From Thiohalomonas denitrificans (GTDB lineage: Bacteria; Pseudomonadota; Gammaproteobacteria; Thiohalomonadales; Thiohalomonadaceae): a DNA stretch of 41,881 nucleotides. Shown here in pieces: positions 16,757 through 24,283 of this stretch. The notes under the pieces are model-generated. The model did no database searches. It worked only from the letters and a program-made list of their open reading frames with translations, and was not told the origin of the DNA. The stretch lies in contig NZ_JAENYR010000028.1 in assembly GCF_016841685.1 (NCBI RefSeq), positions 1 through 41,881 of the forward strand. The letters are read 5' to 3'. Each line of letters begins with the position of its first letter. The first letter of the stretch is position 1. A program made the position numbers and the translations under genes.

Positions 16757-16880
16757 TTACATGGACACTCATCGTAAGGAGACGAAGGAAAATGCTCCGC
16801 GATAGCCTTGAACGAAATTGCCGCCGCAGATCGATACGACTTCGAAGTGACTTCGGCCAGAGTCGGTGTAAGGAATGCGC
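16757..16880. repeat. Dispersed repeat Y, copy 2
   Basis: Starts TTACATGGACACTCATCGTA and parallels 14621-14745. It abuts the 3' end of the 116-residue membrane protein gene on the reverse strand. Confidence 0.8.
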
Positions 16881-16897
16881 AAAATTCGACCCGCCAT

Positions 16898-17248
16898 CTA
16901 TTCGCAAGGTTGGAGGAAAAGGGTCGGGAGCGCCGTCCAGATGACTGCAATCAGGGAAACGATGCTGATGAACAGTCCCACCCGTAGTCGCGTGCGGCGC
17001 TCGATGTTCGATTTCGTCGGTGAGGTGGCCCCCTGCCGAAGGCCGCTCCAGAAGAGATAGCCTGTTCCCAGTACCCCAACGGTGGCAATGGTACTCACAA
17101 CCCACAGTATCGGGCGTACCCAGCCGGTCTCGCTCAGCCGCGCACAGGCGATGGCTACCAATACGTAGACCACGAGGAAATAGATGCTCCACAGCAGCAG
17201 GGGAGAGAGCATCCCCAGCGCTGTTTCGGCCCGTTTCTGCAATCGCAA
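16898..17248 (-). CDS. Small three-helix membrane protein, function unknown
   Basis: 116 residues with three predicted transmembrane helices (LLLWSIYFLVVYVLVAIACA; PILWVVSTIATVGVLGTGYLF; VGLFISIVSLIAVIWTALPTL). I do not recognise a named family; a neighbouring cytochrome oxidase locus makes an accessory role possible but unproven. The start is most likely TTG at 17246-17248, with a perfect GGAGG 4 bases upstream; a second TTG two codons later has 10-base spacing. No ATG fits. A 3' fragment of the gene is duplicated at 14310-14450. A palindromic element (17267-17501) sits directly upstream and may affect its expression. Confidence 0.65.
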   Translation of the reverse strand: MRLQKRAETALGMLSPLLLWSIYFLVVYVLVAIACARLSETGWVRPILWVVSTIATVGVLGTGYLFWSGLRQGATSPTKSNIERRTRLRVGLFISIVSLIAVIWTALPTLFLQPCE

Positions 17249-17266
17249 GATGCCTCCAGGCGCTTA

Positions 17267-17501
17267 GCCCGAATCTTTCACAAATTTGCACCGATCGCGC
17301 TTGTCTCTTGGCCCCACAAGGAATATTTTCTCAGTCGGCCGTAATCGCCGATACGCCGCTCCTTGTTGCGTGCCGTCCATGGCACGCCCCTGCGGGCGTC
17401 CTACGGACGACCCGTTTTGCTCCCGGCAAAACGTCGGAAATTTCCTTGTGAAACCAAATATCCTAAGCGATCTCGGCACAAATTTATGAAATCTTCGGGT
17501 C
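17267..17501. repeat. Large palindromic (MITE-like or foldback) element
   Basis: About 235 bp with imperfect inverted arms of roughly 62-66 bp (17267-17330 and 17436-17501). Shared pieces, read in from each end, are CCCGAA, TTCA-AAATTTG, CCGA-CGC, TTGG and CACAAGGAA. The centre contains smaller palindromes: CGTGCC-GTCCAT-GGCACG, GGGCGTCC-TAC-GGACG and GTTTTGC-TCCC-GGCAAAAC. No reading frame of note. Transcribed RNA would form a long branched hairpin. Confidence 0.75.
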
Positions 17502-17660
17502 AGATCTTACAAAAGCAAAGCACAAAAACCGTGTAAACGTGCGGGTGAGGGACGCCCGAGGGGCGGGGCCCTTTAGATGGCGGGAGAGGTCCCGGCAGCT
17601 ATCCTTAACCGGGCAATCTCATGGATTCGAGTATGCCTTTTTTCTTTCAGTATGTTCCTG

Positions 17661-17821
17661 GGAGCCTGTCCGAGAATAGACTGACCTACTGCGGCCAAGC
17701 CTGATTGGCCAGATTTCCCGCTCATTTTCGTTAAATAGAACCACTATTCGCCTCAAATGACCGAAAAATCTGACTCAATCAGTCTTGCCCTCGTGACGGT
17801 CGCTATTCTCGGACAGGCTCC
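17661..17821. mobile_element. 161-bp MITE-like element with perfect 19-bp terminal inverted repeats
   Basis: GGAGCCTGTCCGAGAATAG at 17661-17679 is mirrored exactly at 17803-17821. The interior is short, noncoding and AT-richer than the flanks, as in a non-autonomous element. I see no clear target-site duplication. A single copy of the same terminal sequence (18/19) is at 26640-26658. The right end lies inside the 5' coding part of the caa3 subunit II gene. Confidence 0.72.
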
Positions 17822-18792
17822 TAGGGCTCTCCTGCTGTTAGCTGTTCCGTTGCTTGCGGCCTGCGACCTGGTCCAATCGGCCCTGCACCCGGGAGGACCC
17901 TCCGCGCAGGCCATCGCCTCGGTCTGGTGGGTGATGTTTCTCGGGCTCGCTGGTGATTCTGACGCTGGTGATGGTGCTGGCGCTGATTGCACTGCGTGCG
18001 ACTCCCGCGGAGAAGCAGTACCGGCCTGGGCGCTGGTTTATTCTCGGCGGAGGAGTGCTGTTCCCCGTCGTCATCTTGACGGCACTGCTGATATACGGGT
18101 TCGAAATCGATTACCCACTGTTCCGCGGTGAGTCGGAACCGATGAACATCGAGGTGACGGGGCACCAGTGGTGGTGGGAGGTTCGTTACCCCGGTGGTGG
18201 TGGTGCGGAGGTGGTGACCGCGAATGAGATCCACATTCCGGTTGGTCGCACGGTGCGGATCAATGTGCGAAGTGCCGATGTGATTCACAGCTTCTGGGTG
18301 CCGCGGCTGGGCGGAAAACAGGACGCCATTCCGGGTCATGAGAATTCCCTCGATCTGCATGCCGACCAGCCGGGCGCCTTCCGGGGCCAGTGTGCCGAAT
18401 TCTGCGGCGCCCAGCATGCGCATATGGCCTTTTAGGTGATTGCCGAGCCGGTCGAGCGTTTTGATGCGTGGCTTGCCCGGCAGCGGCAGCCGGTGTCGGC
18501 TCCGGTCGATGAGCCCGTTCACCGCGGCCGGGAGCACTTCTCACGGATCGGTTGCGCCGATTGTCACACCATTCGAGGCACCCCCGCACGGGGGGATGAG
18601 GGACCAGACCTGACCCACGTGGCCAGCCGCCGAACCATCGCGGCCGGCACCCTCCCGATGAGCCGGGAGAATCTGGCACGCTGGATTTCCGCAAGTCAGC
18701 GCGTCAAACCGGGCAACCGGATGGAAGACTTTTCGCATCTTGACGATGTGGTCGTTCGCGATCTGGCCGCCTACCTCCACAGCCTTGAATGA
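17757..18792 (+). pseudogene. ctaC: caa3-type cytochrome c oxidase subunit II with cytochrome c domain, disrupted
   Basis: Three reading frames together encode a caa3 CtaC. First, a lipoprotein signal RALLLLAVPLLAAC (lipobox LAAC) and helix SVWWVMFLG, frame 17757. Then from about 17953 a second frame: helix LVMVLALIAL, another helix, HQWWWEVRYPG, DVIHSFWVP and the full CuA set CAEFCGAQHAHM. After an in-frame TAG at 18433-18435 comes a class I cytochrome c domain, VIAEPVERFDAWLA, with heme site CADCH and candidate Met ligands. Lesions: a MITE-like insertion replaces the native N-terminus; a one-base frameshift lies near 17945-17952; the amber codon stands where homologues continue, possibly a Leu TTG changed to TAG. 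Its stop overlaps the ctaD start. Non-functional unless these are sequencing errors. Confidence 0.85.
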
Positions 18793-21293
18793 TGGGCGGC
18801 GCCAACTCCAACGAGCTCTACGATCGCTTTTTCGCCTTCTGGCGCACGCTGCCCGGCTGGCGCGCGGCCGGTGCGGTCAACCACACTTCCGTCGGCCGGC
18901 GTTATCTTGCCACCGGGTTGGTGTTCTTTCTCATCGGTGGCCTCCTTGCGATGGCCATTCGCAGTCAGTTGGCCACGGCCGGCGGCGTCGAACTGGGCAA
19001 CGATACCTACAATCAGCTGGTCACCATGCACGGGACCACGATGATGTTTCTATTCGCGGTCCCGGTGATGGAAGGGTTCGCGATCTATTTGATCCCGAAA
19101 ATGATCGGGGCACGTGACCTGCCGTTCCCGCGGCTTTCTGCGTTCAGTTATTGGTGTTATCTGTTCGGGGGCATCTTCCTGTACCTCAGCTTTCTGTTCG
19201 ATGCCGCACCGGACGGAGGCTGGTTCATGTACCTGCCGCTGAACAGCAAGTTGTTTTCTCCGGGGATGGGGGCGGATTTCTGGTTGCTGGGGGTCACCTT
19301 TGTCGAGGTCTCGGCGCTGTCGGCGGCTATCGAACTGATCGTCGCGATCCTCAAAACGCGTGCACCGGGAATGTCGATGGGGAGGATGCCGCTGTTCGCG
19401 TGGTACATCCTGGTGGTCGCCTTCATGATCCTGTTCGGCTTCCCCCCACTGATACTGGGCAGCATCCTGCTGGAGCTGGAGCGTAACTTCGGCTTTGTCT
19501 TCTTTGACCCGGAGCGGGGAGGAGACCCGCTGTTGTGGCAGCATCTGTTCTGGATCTTCGGCCACCCGGAGGTCTACATCATCTTCCTGCCCGCGGCCGG
19601 TATCGTCACGATGGTGGTCGAGACCTTCGCGCGCCGCCCGGTGGTCGGCTATGCGTGGGTTGTGGCTGCCGTCATCGCGACCGGCTTCCTCAGCTTCGGT
19701 CTGTGGGTCCATCACATGTATACGGCCGGGATCCCGCGGCTTTCGCTGAGTTTTTTCTCCGCCGCCAGCATGGCCGTCGCGATCCCCAGCGGGATCCAGG
19801 TGTTCGCGTGGATTGCCACGCTCTGGTACGGCCGTCCGGTAATGGCGCTGCCGCTGCTGTATGTGTTCGGGTTCCTGTTCACGTTCGTTCTCGGTGGCCT
19901 CACCGGGGTGATGGTCGCCCTGGTGCCGTTCGATGCGCAGGTTCACGACACCCATTTCGTCGTGGCCCACCTGCATTATGTCCTGTTCGGTGGCATGGTC
20001 TTTCCCCTGATCGCCGGGATCTACTACTGGTTACCCCTGCTGACCGGTGGCAACGTCTCGGTCGGGGTAGGCAAAATCGGGTTCTGGCTGGTGTTCTCCG
20101 GTTTCCAGTTGACGTTTCTCCCGATGCACCTCACCGGATTGGTGGGGATGCCGCGGCGGGTGTATACCTATCCGGAAGGACTCGGCTGGGAATGGCTCAA
20201 CCTCTTTTCCACGGCTGGCGGATTTCTCCTGGCCGCCGGCATTGCCGCGGTCGCTGTCGATCTGTATCTGCGTTTCCGGCCTGGCGAGAATGGAAAACGC
20301 AATCCCTGGGGTGCCGGGACCCTGGAGTGGGGTTTGCGTCTGCCGGTCCCGCCGTTCAATTTCATCAGCATCCCGCCGGTGACCGGGCGTTATCCGCTCT
20401 GGGACCAGCAGGGCACCATCGAGGCCAGCGAACGGGGCGAGCACTTCCTCGGTGATCCGTCGGCAGCCCGGCGCGAAACCATCGGGACGAGTGCCGGCGA
20501 CGCCATTCCCGAGCAGGTGATTCGGCTACCGCATCAGAGCTGGGAGCCATGGTGGGCAGCGGTTGCCGGCATCATCGCGCTGGCGGGTATACTGGCGGGA
20601 CGCTACTGGCTTTCCGGGTTGGCCGGGATGGCGCTGGTGGCGGTGTTTTTTGTCTGGGCATGGCGCGCGGCCTACCGGGATTCACCGGCACGTATCGAGG
20701 CGGGCGCCGGGCTGCACCTTCCCAACCAAAGCAGCAGCGGACAGGCCCCCGGTCTGTGGGGAACCCGTCTTGCCTTGGTCTCCAGCGCGATAGTGTTTGC
20801 CTCGTTGCTGTTTGCGTACTATTTCCTCTGGACGGTCTCGCCACCCTGGCCTCCATCGTTCTTCAAGGTGGAGGCGGCGATGAATGCACCGCTTCTGGCG
20901 CTGCTCCTGCTGATTGCGGGGACCCTCGTACTGTGGACTGCAGTGGCGGCCAACCGGCGGGGGGCCTACCGTCGTTTTCGGCTGGGCCTGGCGGTGACTT
21001 TCGTGCTGGGAGCGGCCTATCCATTCCTGATGCTGGACTGGCTGGCCGATGCCTACCCTGAACGTGGCGGGCATGTCTATCTTTCGCTGGTCCACATCCT
21101 GCACGGCTATCTCTGGTTTCATCTGTTCTTTTCTTTGGCGGCAATCGGGTTTGCCATCGCTCGTTCCTGGAAAGGGCATATCGATTCGGAACGGAGGCTC
21201 GAGGTGGACGTGGCAACGGGACTTTGGCACTACGCTGTGGTGGTGGCCCTCATCGTTTATGCCGTCGTCTTTGTATCGCCCCATCTTGTTTGA
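18789..21293 (+). CDS. ctaD: Cytochrome c oxidase subunit I+III fusion (caa3-type)
   Basis: An 834-residue polytopic membrane protein. Residues 1 to about 550 are subunit I: low-spin heme His81 in MHGTTMMFLF, CuB His259 with Tyr263 in GHPEVY, His308-His309 in VHHMYTAG, heme a3 His394 and low-spin His396 in HDTHFVVAHLHY. Glu261 at the end of the D-channel is present. The K-channel region reads IPSGIQVFAW, with Gln337 where canonical enzymes have Lys. From about residue 580 onward a subunit III-like domain with several helices (VSSAIVFASLLFAYYFLW and others) is fused in frame. The ATG at 18789 overlaps the ctaC stop, implying coupling to a gene now broken. It appears intact, so its function without CtaC is doubtful. 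Confidence 0.93.
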   Translation: MMGGANSNELYDRFFAFWRTLPGWRAAGAVNHTSVGRRYLATGLVFFLIGGLLAMAIRSQLATAGGVELGNDTYNQLVTMHGTTMMFLFAVPVMEGFAIYLIPKMIGARDLPFPRLSAFSYWCYLFGGIFLYLSFLFDAAPDGGWFMYLPLNSKLFSPGMGADFWLLGVTFVEVSALSAAIELIVAILKTRAPGMSMGRMPLFAWYILVVAFMILFGFPPLILGSILLELERNFGFVFFDPERGGDPLLWQHLFWIFGHPEVYIIFLPAAGIVTMVVETFARRPVVGYAWVVAAVIATGFLSFGLWVHHMYTAGIPRLSLSFFSAASMAVAIPSGIQVFAWIATLWYGRPVMALPLLYVFGFLFTFVLGGLTGVMVALVPFDAQVHDTHFVVAHLHYVLFGGMVFPLIAGIYYWLPLLTGGNVSVGVGKIGFWLVFSGFQLTFLPMHLTGLVGMPRRVYTYPEGLGWEWLNLFSTAGGFLLAAGIAAVAVDLYLRFRPGENGKRNPWGAGTLEWGLRLPVPPFNFISIPPVTGRYPLWDQQGTIEASERGEHFLGDPSAARRETIGTSAGDAIPEQVIRLPHQSWEPWWAAVAGIIALAGILAGRYWLSGLAGMALVAVFFVWAWRAAYRDSPARIEAGAGLHLPNQSSSGQAPGLWGTRLALVSSAIVFASLLFAYYFLWTVSPPWPPSFFKVEAAMNAPLLALLLLIAGTLVLWTAVAANRRGAYRRFRLGLAVTFVLGAAYPFLMLDWLADAYPERGGHVYLSLVHILHGYLWFHLFFSLAAIGFAIARSWKGHIDSERRLEVDVATGLWHYAVVVALIVYAVVFVSPHLV

Positions 21294-21304
21294 ACCGAGG
21301 CCGG

Positions 21305-21802
21305 ATGATGATGGAAGAAGAGAAGCGCAACCTTCACCGGGATATCCGTATCCCGAGTACCGCTGCCATCTACAGCCATCCACTTCACCCGATGCTGGTG
21401 ACATTTCCTATTGCATTCTTTACCGGAACCCTGTTCAGCGACATCGCCTTCCTGTGGAGTGGTGACCCATTCTGGGCGCGTGCCGCTTTCTGGTTGGTGT
21501 TGTCGGGACTGGTCGGCGGAGCGGCGGCCGCCATCGCGGGCATCACCGATTTTCTGACGGTGGTGGCCATCCGCAACAAGATTCGTAGCTGGGGACATTT
21601 TCTTGCGGCCATTGCGCTGCTTTCCTTTGCCTCGGCAAATATGGTGCTGCGACTCGACCACCCCGGAGCGGTGGTGTTTCCCTGGGGAGTTTTTCTCTCC
21701 GCGCTCACCATGCTGATGTTGGCCTTCACAGGTTATCTTGGCGGCAAGCTGGTGTTTCACGAACTGGTGGGAACCTATCTCACGGAAGAGGAGGAGCCTT
21801 GA
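21305..21802 (+). CDS. DUF2231 membrane protein
   Basis: 165 residues, four predicted transmembrane helices. The opening IYSHPLHPMLVTFPIAFFTG and the later GITDFLTV are typical of DUF2231 proteins, which are often found next to cytochromes and oxidases and may carry redox cofactors; no function is proven. Three consecutive ATGs lie at 21305-21313; GAGG at 21297-21300 best suits the second. It follows ctaD by about a dozen bases and is probably in the same operon. Its stop is followed at once by tandem repeats. Confidence 0.85.
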   Translation: MMMEEEKRNLHRDIRIPSTAAIYSHPLHPMLVTFPIAFFTGTLFSDIAFLWSGDPFWARAAFWLVLSGLVGGAAAAIAGITDFLTVVAIRNKIRSWGHFLAAIALLSFASANMVLRLDHPGAVVFPWGVFLSALTMLMLAFTGYLGGKLVFHELVGTYLTEEEEP

Positions 21803-21972
21803 AGTGGCTGGCGAGTGGCGAGTGGCTAGTGGCTAGTGGCGAGTGGCGAGTAGCGAGTAGCGAGTAGCGAGTGGTGAGTGGTGAGTGGTGAGTGACAAGG
21901 GACAAGGGACAAGGGACAAGGGACAAGGGACAAGGGACAAGGGACAAGGGACCCCAGGGACCCCAGGGACCC
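21803..21972. repeat. Back-to-back heptanucleotide tandem repeats
   Basis: From 21803 to about 21894 the unit is GAGTGGC and variants (GAGTAGC, GAGTGGT, TAGTGGC). From about 21895 to 21951 the unit GACAAGG recurs eight times without change. Then CCCCAGGGA-type 9-mers follow, about two and a half times. This 170-bp low-complexity block separates the 3' end of the DUF2231 gene from the convergent HemJ-like gene. Confidence 0.95.
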
Positions 21973-21984
21973 AGCAACCGCGGC

Positions 21985-22398
21985 TCAAAAGGGCTTTGCC
22001 ACCGCCAATACGACAATGGCCAGGAAAAGCGGTATGGGAATCAGCGAGAGACCGCTGAAGTAGGAAAGCCCGTGGGACTTTTGCTTCTTTTCCTCTTTCA
22101 GGAGGATGCGGCCGCAATAGAGGTGATACAGCACCAGTAGAAAGACCACCGAAAGCTTTACGGGGAGCCAGCCCCCTTCGAAGCCGAAGAACACCAGTCC
22201 GCTCCCCAGCAGTACCGCGATGATCGCGCTGGGGGTCATCAGTTCGAAATAGAGCCGCCTCGCCAAGCCAATCGCCTGCTCCGCCTCGGCAGTGGACTGT
22301 GCCTTGTCGTAGAGGCGGAACAGGCGCGGGATATAGAGCGCTCCGGCGATCCAGAACATCACGAATCCGATATGCAAGAGCTTCAGGAATAGTGCCAT
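21985..22398 (-). CDS. HemJ/CopD-like membrane protein (possible protoporphyrinogen IX oxidase)
   Basis: 137 residues, four transmembrane helices. LLHIGFVMFWIAGALYIPRLF with His9 and GWLPVKLSVVFLLVLYHLYC match the pattern of HemJ (UPF0093), which oxidises protoporphyrinogen IX in heme synthesis, and of the related CopD family. HemJ members are about 140-150 residues long, which favours HemJ over the longer CopD. A heme-related role suits the neighbouring oxidase genes. Convergent with DUF2231. Confidence 0.72.
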   Translation of the reverse strand: MALFLKLLHIGFVMFWIAGALYIPRLFRLYDKAQSTAEAEQAIGLARRLYFELMTPSAIIAVLLGSGLVFFGFEGGWLPVKLSVVFLLVLYHLYCGRILLKEEKKQKSHGLSYFSGLSLIPIPLFLAIVVLAVAKPF

Positions 22399-22450
22399 GG
22401 AATCCCTTCTGCCCGCGTTATCGATATACCAGGGATGGCGTTCTTTCGGT

Positions 22451-22807
22451 TCATGGTCGCCCGGGCTCCGCCTGCCATGGCCAGCGCCCGGTCATCTCGA
22501 CCTCCAGGGTAAAGCTCAGAAAGGTTCGGACCAGCACGATGGCCGCAAGCACACCTACACTGTTATAGGACGGCTCTATGGCAATGGTATTGATGATATC
22601 CCCCGCTACCAGGAACTCCAGCCCGAGCAGAATGCCGCGGCCCAACTGGATTCGGAATTGTAAAAAGATCACGTTCCTGTTAGTGGCACCGAACCAGAGG
22701 CGTATCGCCTGTGCCGTTGCGTAAGCAGCGCCGAGGACGATCACTACCATGCCCGCGAACTCCAGGGCGAGTCCCGCATACTCAATCAGGGTTCTTACAT
22801 CTTCCAC
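22451..22807 (-). CDS. DUF1622 membrane protein
   Basis: 118 residues with two or three transmembrane helices. QLGRGILLGLEFLVAGDII and VLVRTFLSFTLEVEMTGRWP are the family signature of DUF1622, a small uncharacterised inner-membrane family. Divergent from the ino1 cluster; the 312 bases between (22808-23119) hold no gene, only a weak promoter-like TTGACG at 22936. Confidence 0.87.
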   Translation of the reverse strand: MEDVRTLIEYAGLALEFAGMVVIVLGAAYATAQAIRLWFGATNRNVIFLQFRIQLGRGILLGLEFLVAGDIINTIAIEPSYNSVGVLAAIVLVRTFLSFTLEVEMTGRWPWQAEPGRP

Positions 22808-23119
22808 CGGTTCCCCCGCTGTCTGTGCGGTACACAGACCAGTCTAGCAGCCTGCCGGAACGAGCCATTCGGAGCCGAGTAAAGTCGGTCTTGAGAGTGT
22901 ATTTCCGAGTCAATTGTAAGGAGTAGCAAACCTGTTTGACGACATTTCCGTAGCAGTAATGATTTGCAATCGCGGGGTGGTGTTCTAACTTTTCGAACAG
23001 TGATGGTTCTACCTACCATGACAAAGGTGCGTTTCCCGGAATGTCCGCTGACGGTTCCGGAACTTGAATCGGCCCCGGTGCGCGGAACAAAACCGGTGTC
23101 GCCAGGAGATAACAAAGGA

Positions 23120-24283
23120 ATGGGCGGGAAGATAAGGATTGCCATTGCCGGCGTCGGAAATTGTGCCAGTTCTCTTGTTCAGGGAATCCAGTTTTACCGC
23201 GAAAGACGTGATCTCGAATCCGTAGGGCTGATGCACCTCGATCTGGGTGGCTACCGCCCGGAAGATATTGAGGTGGTCGTCGCCTTTGATGTGGATAGTC
23301 GAAAGGTGGGACGCGACCTGGCGGAAGCCGTGTTTGCCAAGCCCAACTGCACGCAGGAGTTTAAGAGCAATCTGTCGGAAACCGGCGCAATGGTGCATAT
23401 GGGACCCATCCTTGACGGGTTCGCACCGCACATGGCGGAGCATCCAAAAAGTCGCCGTTGTGTGCCTGCAGATCAGGCCGAACCCTCGCAGCGGGAGGTG
23501 GTACAGATACTCCGCGACAGCGGCGCGGAAATGCTGGTCAATTATCTGCCGGTGGGTTCGGAGGTGGCAACGCGGTTCTATGCCGAATGCGCCCTCGATG
23601 CAGAAATCGGGTTTATCAACAACATACCGGTCTTCATCGCCAGCGATCCGGTCTGGGCGAGGCGCTTCGAAGAGCGGGGTCTGCCCGTCATCGGCGACGA
23701 TATCAAATCCCAGCTTGGCGCCACTATCGTGCACCGAATGCTGACCGATCTCTTTCGGCGCCGGGGAGTGCGCATTGATCGTACCTACCAGCTCAATACC
23801 GGCGGTAACAGCGATTTTCTCAATATGCTGGATCGCAAGCGGCTCTCTTCCAAGAAGATTTCGAAAACCGAAGCCGTGCAATCGGTGGCGGCAAGTCGTA
23901 TCGAGGACGACAACATTCACGTGGGTCCCAGCGACTATGTGCCGTGGCAGAACGATAACAAGGTCTGCTTCATCCGAATGGAGGGGACCATGTTCGGTGA
24001 AGTGCCGATGAATCTGGAGCTTCGTCTCTCGGTGGAGGATTCCCCCAATTCGGCCGGCGTTGCCATTGATGCGATCCGCTGCTGCCGGTTAGCTCTGGAC
24101 CGGGGACAGGCAGGGCCGCTGCATGCCCCCGCTGCTTACTTCTGCAAGCACCCTCCGCGCCAGTACACCGATGATGAGGCGTATCGGCTGACCGAAGCCT
24201 TTATCAACGGCTGGATGCATCGTATGGAAAACGACGAGAAGTCCGCCGATACCGGCCACAACGTTCCCGGAAGCGCATTATGA
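23120..24283 (+). CDS. ino1: Inositol-3-phosphate (1L-myo-inositol-1-phosphate) synthase
   Basis: 387 residues. It isomerises glucose-6-phosphate to inositol-1-phosphate with tightly bound NAD. The N-terminal Rossmann motif is IAIAGVGNCASSLVQG (about 6-21). Family segments follow: NYLPVGSE, FINNIPVFIASDP, GDDIKSQLGATIVHR, QLNTGGNSDFLNM with the conserved Asn-Asp pair and KKISKTEAV with catalytic-type lysines. Its size and motifs match the short prokaryotic form. The ATG at 23120 is chosen over upstream options because the GVGN fold starts at once and AAAGGA/AGGAG precede it. Its stop overlaps the next gene (ATGA at 24280), so it opens a cluster of glycan-type genes. Confidence 0.92.
   Translation: MGGKIRIAIAGVGNCASSLVQGIQFYRERRDLESVGLMHLDLGGYRPEDIEVVVAFDVDSRKVGRDLAEAVFAKPNCTQEFKSNLSETGAMVHMGPILDGFAPHMAEHPKSRRCVPADQAEPSQREVVQILRDSGAEMLVNYLPVGSEVATRFYAECALDAEIGFINNIPVFIASDPVWARRFEERGLPVIGDDIKSQLGATIVHRMLTDLFRRRGVRIDRTYQLNTGGNSDFLNMLDRKRLSSKKISKTEAVQSVAASRIEDDNIHVGPSDYVPWQNDNKVCFIRMEGTMFGEVPMNLELRLSVEDSPNSAGVAIDAIRCCRLALDRGQAGPLHAPAAYFCKHPPRQYTDDEAYRLTEAFINGWMHRMENDEKSADTGHNVPGSAL

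Noticed and set aside
18433-18438. TAG followed by GTG as evidence for programmed readthrough or pyrrolysine
   Set aside because: The upstream frameshift and insertion already break the gene, no recoding signal is visible, and the lineage is not one known for pyrrolysine use; decay or sequence error is simpler.
19050-19976. A 308-codon reverse-strand frame inside ctaD
   Set aside because: Antisense shadow of the oxidase gene, strongly charged and low in complexity, with no start signal.
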